From the NCBI GenBank assembly GCA_003694965.1, contig RFJG01000087.1, positions 1 through 6,953 of the forward strand: 6,953 bases of DNA. Direction: 5' to 3'. Below the pieces are notes generated by a model that was not told the origin of the DNA, did not search any database, and worked only from the letters and a program-made list of their open reading frames with translations. Of the stretch, positions 6,832 through 6,953 are shown piece after piece (within the stretch, counting starts at the first letter, position 1; the number at the start of each line of letters is the position of its first letter). The stretch is from Methanobacteriota archaeon. Its GTDB lineage: Archaea; Micrarchaeota; Micrarchaeia; Anstonellales; J096. The translations under genes were made by a program, and so were the position numbers.

Positions 6832-6845
6832 GAAAAATTTTTAAG
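6832..6845 (-). promoter_or_regulatory. TATA-like block, also U-tract behind the tRNA
   Basis: On the minus strand this reads CTTAAAAATTTTTCC-like sequence, with a perfect 10-base palindrome AAAAATTTTT (6842 to 6833). Its TTAAAAAT part is centred near 6840, about 25 bases before the ATG at 6815, the usual distance from TATA box to start site. The TTTTT part (6837 to 6833) lies 9 bases after the mature tRNA 3' end and could end tRNA transcription. Confidence 0.5.
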
Positions 6846-6846
6846 A

Positions 6847-6921
6847 TAGCGGGGGATGGATTTGAACCATCGATCTCCGGGTTATGAGCCCGGCGGGCAC
6901 TCCAGGCTACCCTACCCCGCT
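6847..6921 (-). tRNA. Initiator tRNA-Met (CAT)
   Basis: The minus strand folds into a 75-base cloverleaf. The acceptor stem AGCGGGG/CCCCGCT pairs fully (6921-6915 with 6854-6848) and the discriminator is A (6847). The D arm has stem GGGT/GCCC. The anticodon arm is CCGGG-CTCATAA-CCCGG with anticodon CAT (6887-6885). The T arm is GATGG-TTCAAAT-CCATC (6871-6855). The A1-U72 pair and the three stacked G-C pairs (29-31 with 39-41) at the base of the anticodon stem are the classic marks of an archaeal initiator rather than elongator tRNA-Met. CCA is not encoded, so it must be added after transcription. No intron is present. Position 21 is T where A is usual, a small oddity. The gene lies 31 bases upstream of the membrane-protein ATG on the same strand. 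Confidence 0.97.
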
Positions 6922-6944
6922 GTAAGGCTATTATATCCGGGAAA

Positions 6945-6953
6945 GCATTTATA
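6945..6953 (-). promoter_or_regulatory. TATA box of the initiator tRNA gene
   Basis: TATAAATGC on the minus strand matches the archaeal box A often seen before stable-RNA genes. Its centre (about 6949) lies 26-28 bases before the tRNA 5' end, so transcription should start at A 6923 or A 6921, at or within two bases of the mature end. The upstream BRE would fall outside the window. Confidence 0.7.

Noticed and set aside
6928..6938. GATATAATAG as the tRNA TATA box
   Set aside because: It lies only about 7-17 bases before the tRNA, too close for archaeal TBP-directed initiation at the mature end; TATAAATGC further upstream fits.

Overview
The window looks like a piece of an archaeal chromosome. 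Three things point that way: an S-adenosylmethionine synthetase of the archaeal type, an adenylate kinase of the AK6/Fap7 type, and an initiator tRNA-Met with archaeal hallmarks (A1-U72 pair, three G-C pairs at the anticodon stem base, no encoded CCA), preceded by a TATA box. AT-leaning sequence, many ATA and AGG codons and a very large Cys-rich surface protein would suit a DPANN-like or other uncultivated archaeon. That placement is inference; the phylum cannot be read from the sequence alone.

Left part (1-4414, + strand): two secreted, Cys-rich surface proteins in tandem, separated by 7 bases. The first is cut by the window edge and carries a ladder of Cys-Tyr-Tyr repeats and a Gly/Ser/Thr-rich tail, but no membrane segment at its C-terminus. 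The second (1204 aa) has a signal peptide, a NosD-like right-handed beta-helix, several beta-sandwich stretches, a tail with 27 cysteines and a C-terminal membrane anchor. Together they look like an adhesin or cell-envelope locus of unknown function.

Middle (4478-5635, + strand): S-adenosylmethionine synthetase, a housekeeping gene with a Shine-Dalgarno sequence. It meets the minus-strand kinase gene tail to tail with a 4-base overlap. A hairpin plus U-tract terminator for the synthetase lies inside the last codons of the kinase.

Right part (5632-6953, minus strand): in transcription order, initiator tRNA-Met, a two-helix membrane protein of unknown function with a Cys cluster, and the AK6/Fap7-like kinase. 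The last two overlap by ATGA and are probably translationally coupled. A palindromic A/T block just after the tRNA can serve both as tRNA terminator and as TATA box for a leaderless membrane-protein mRNA.

There is no gene-free stretch longer than 300 bases and no sign of CRISPR arrays, insertion sequences or rRNA. The most novel content is the Cys-rich surface pair, followed by the dual-use non-coding elements around the minus-strand genes.
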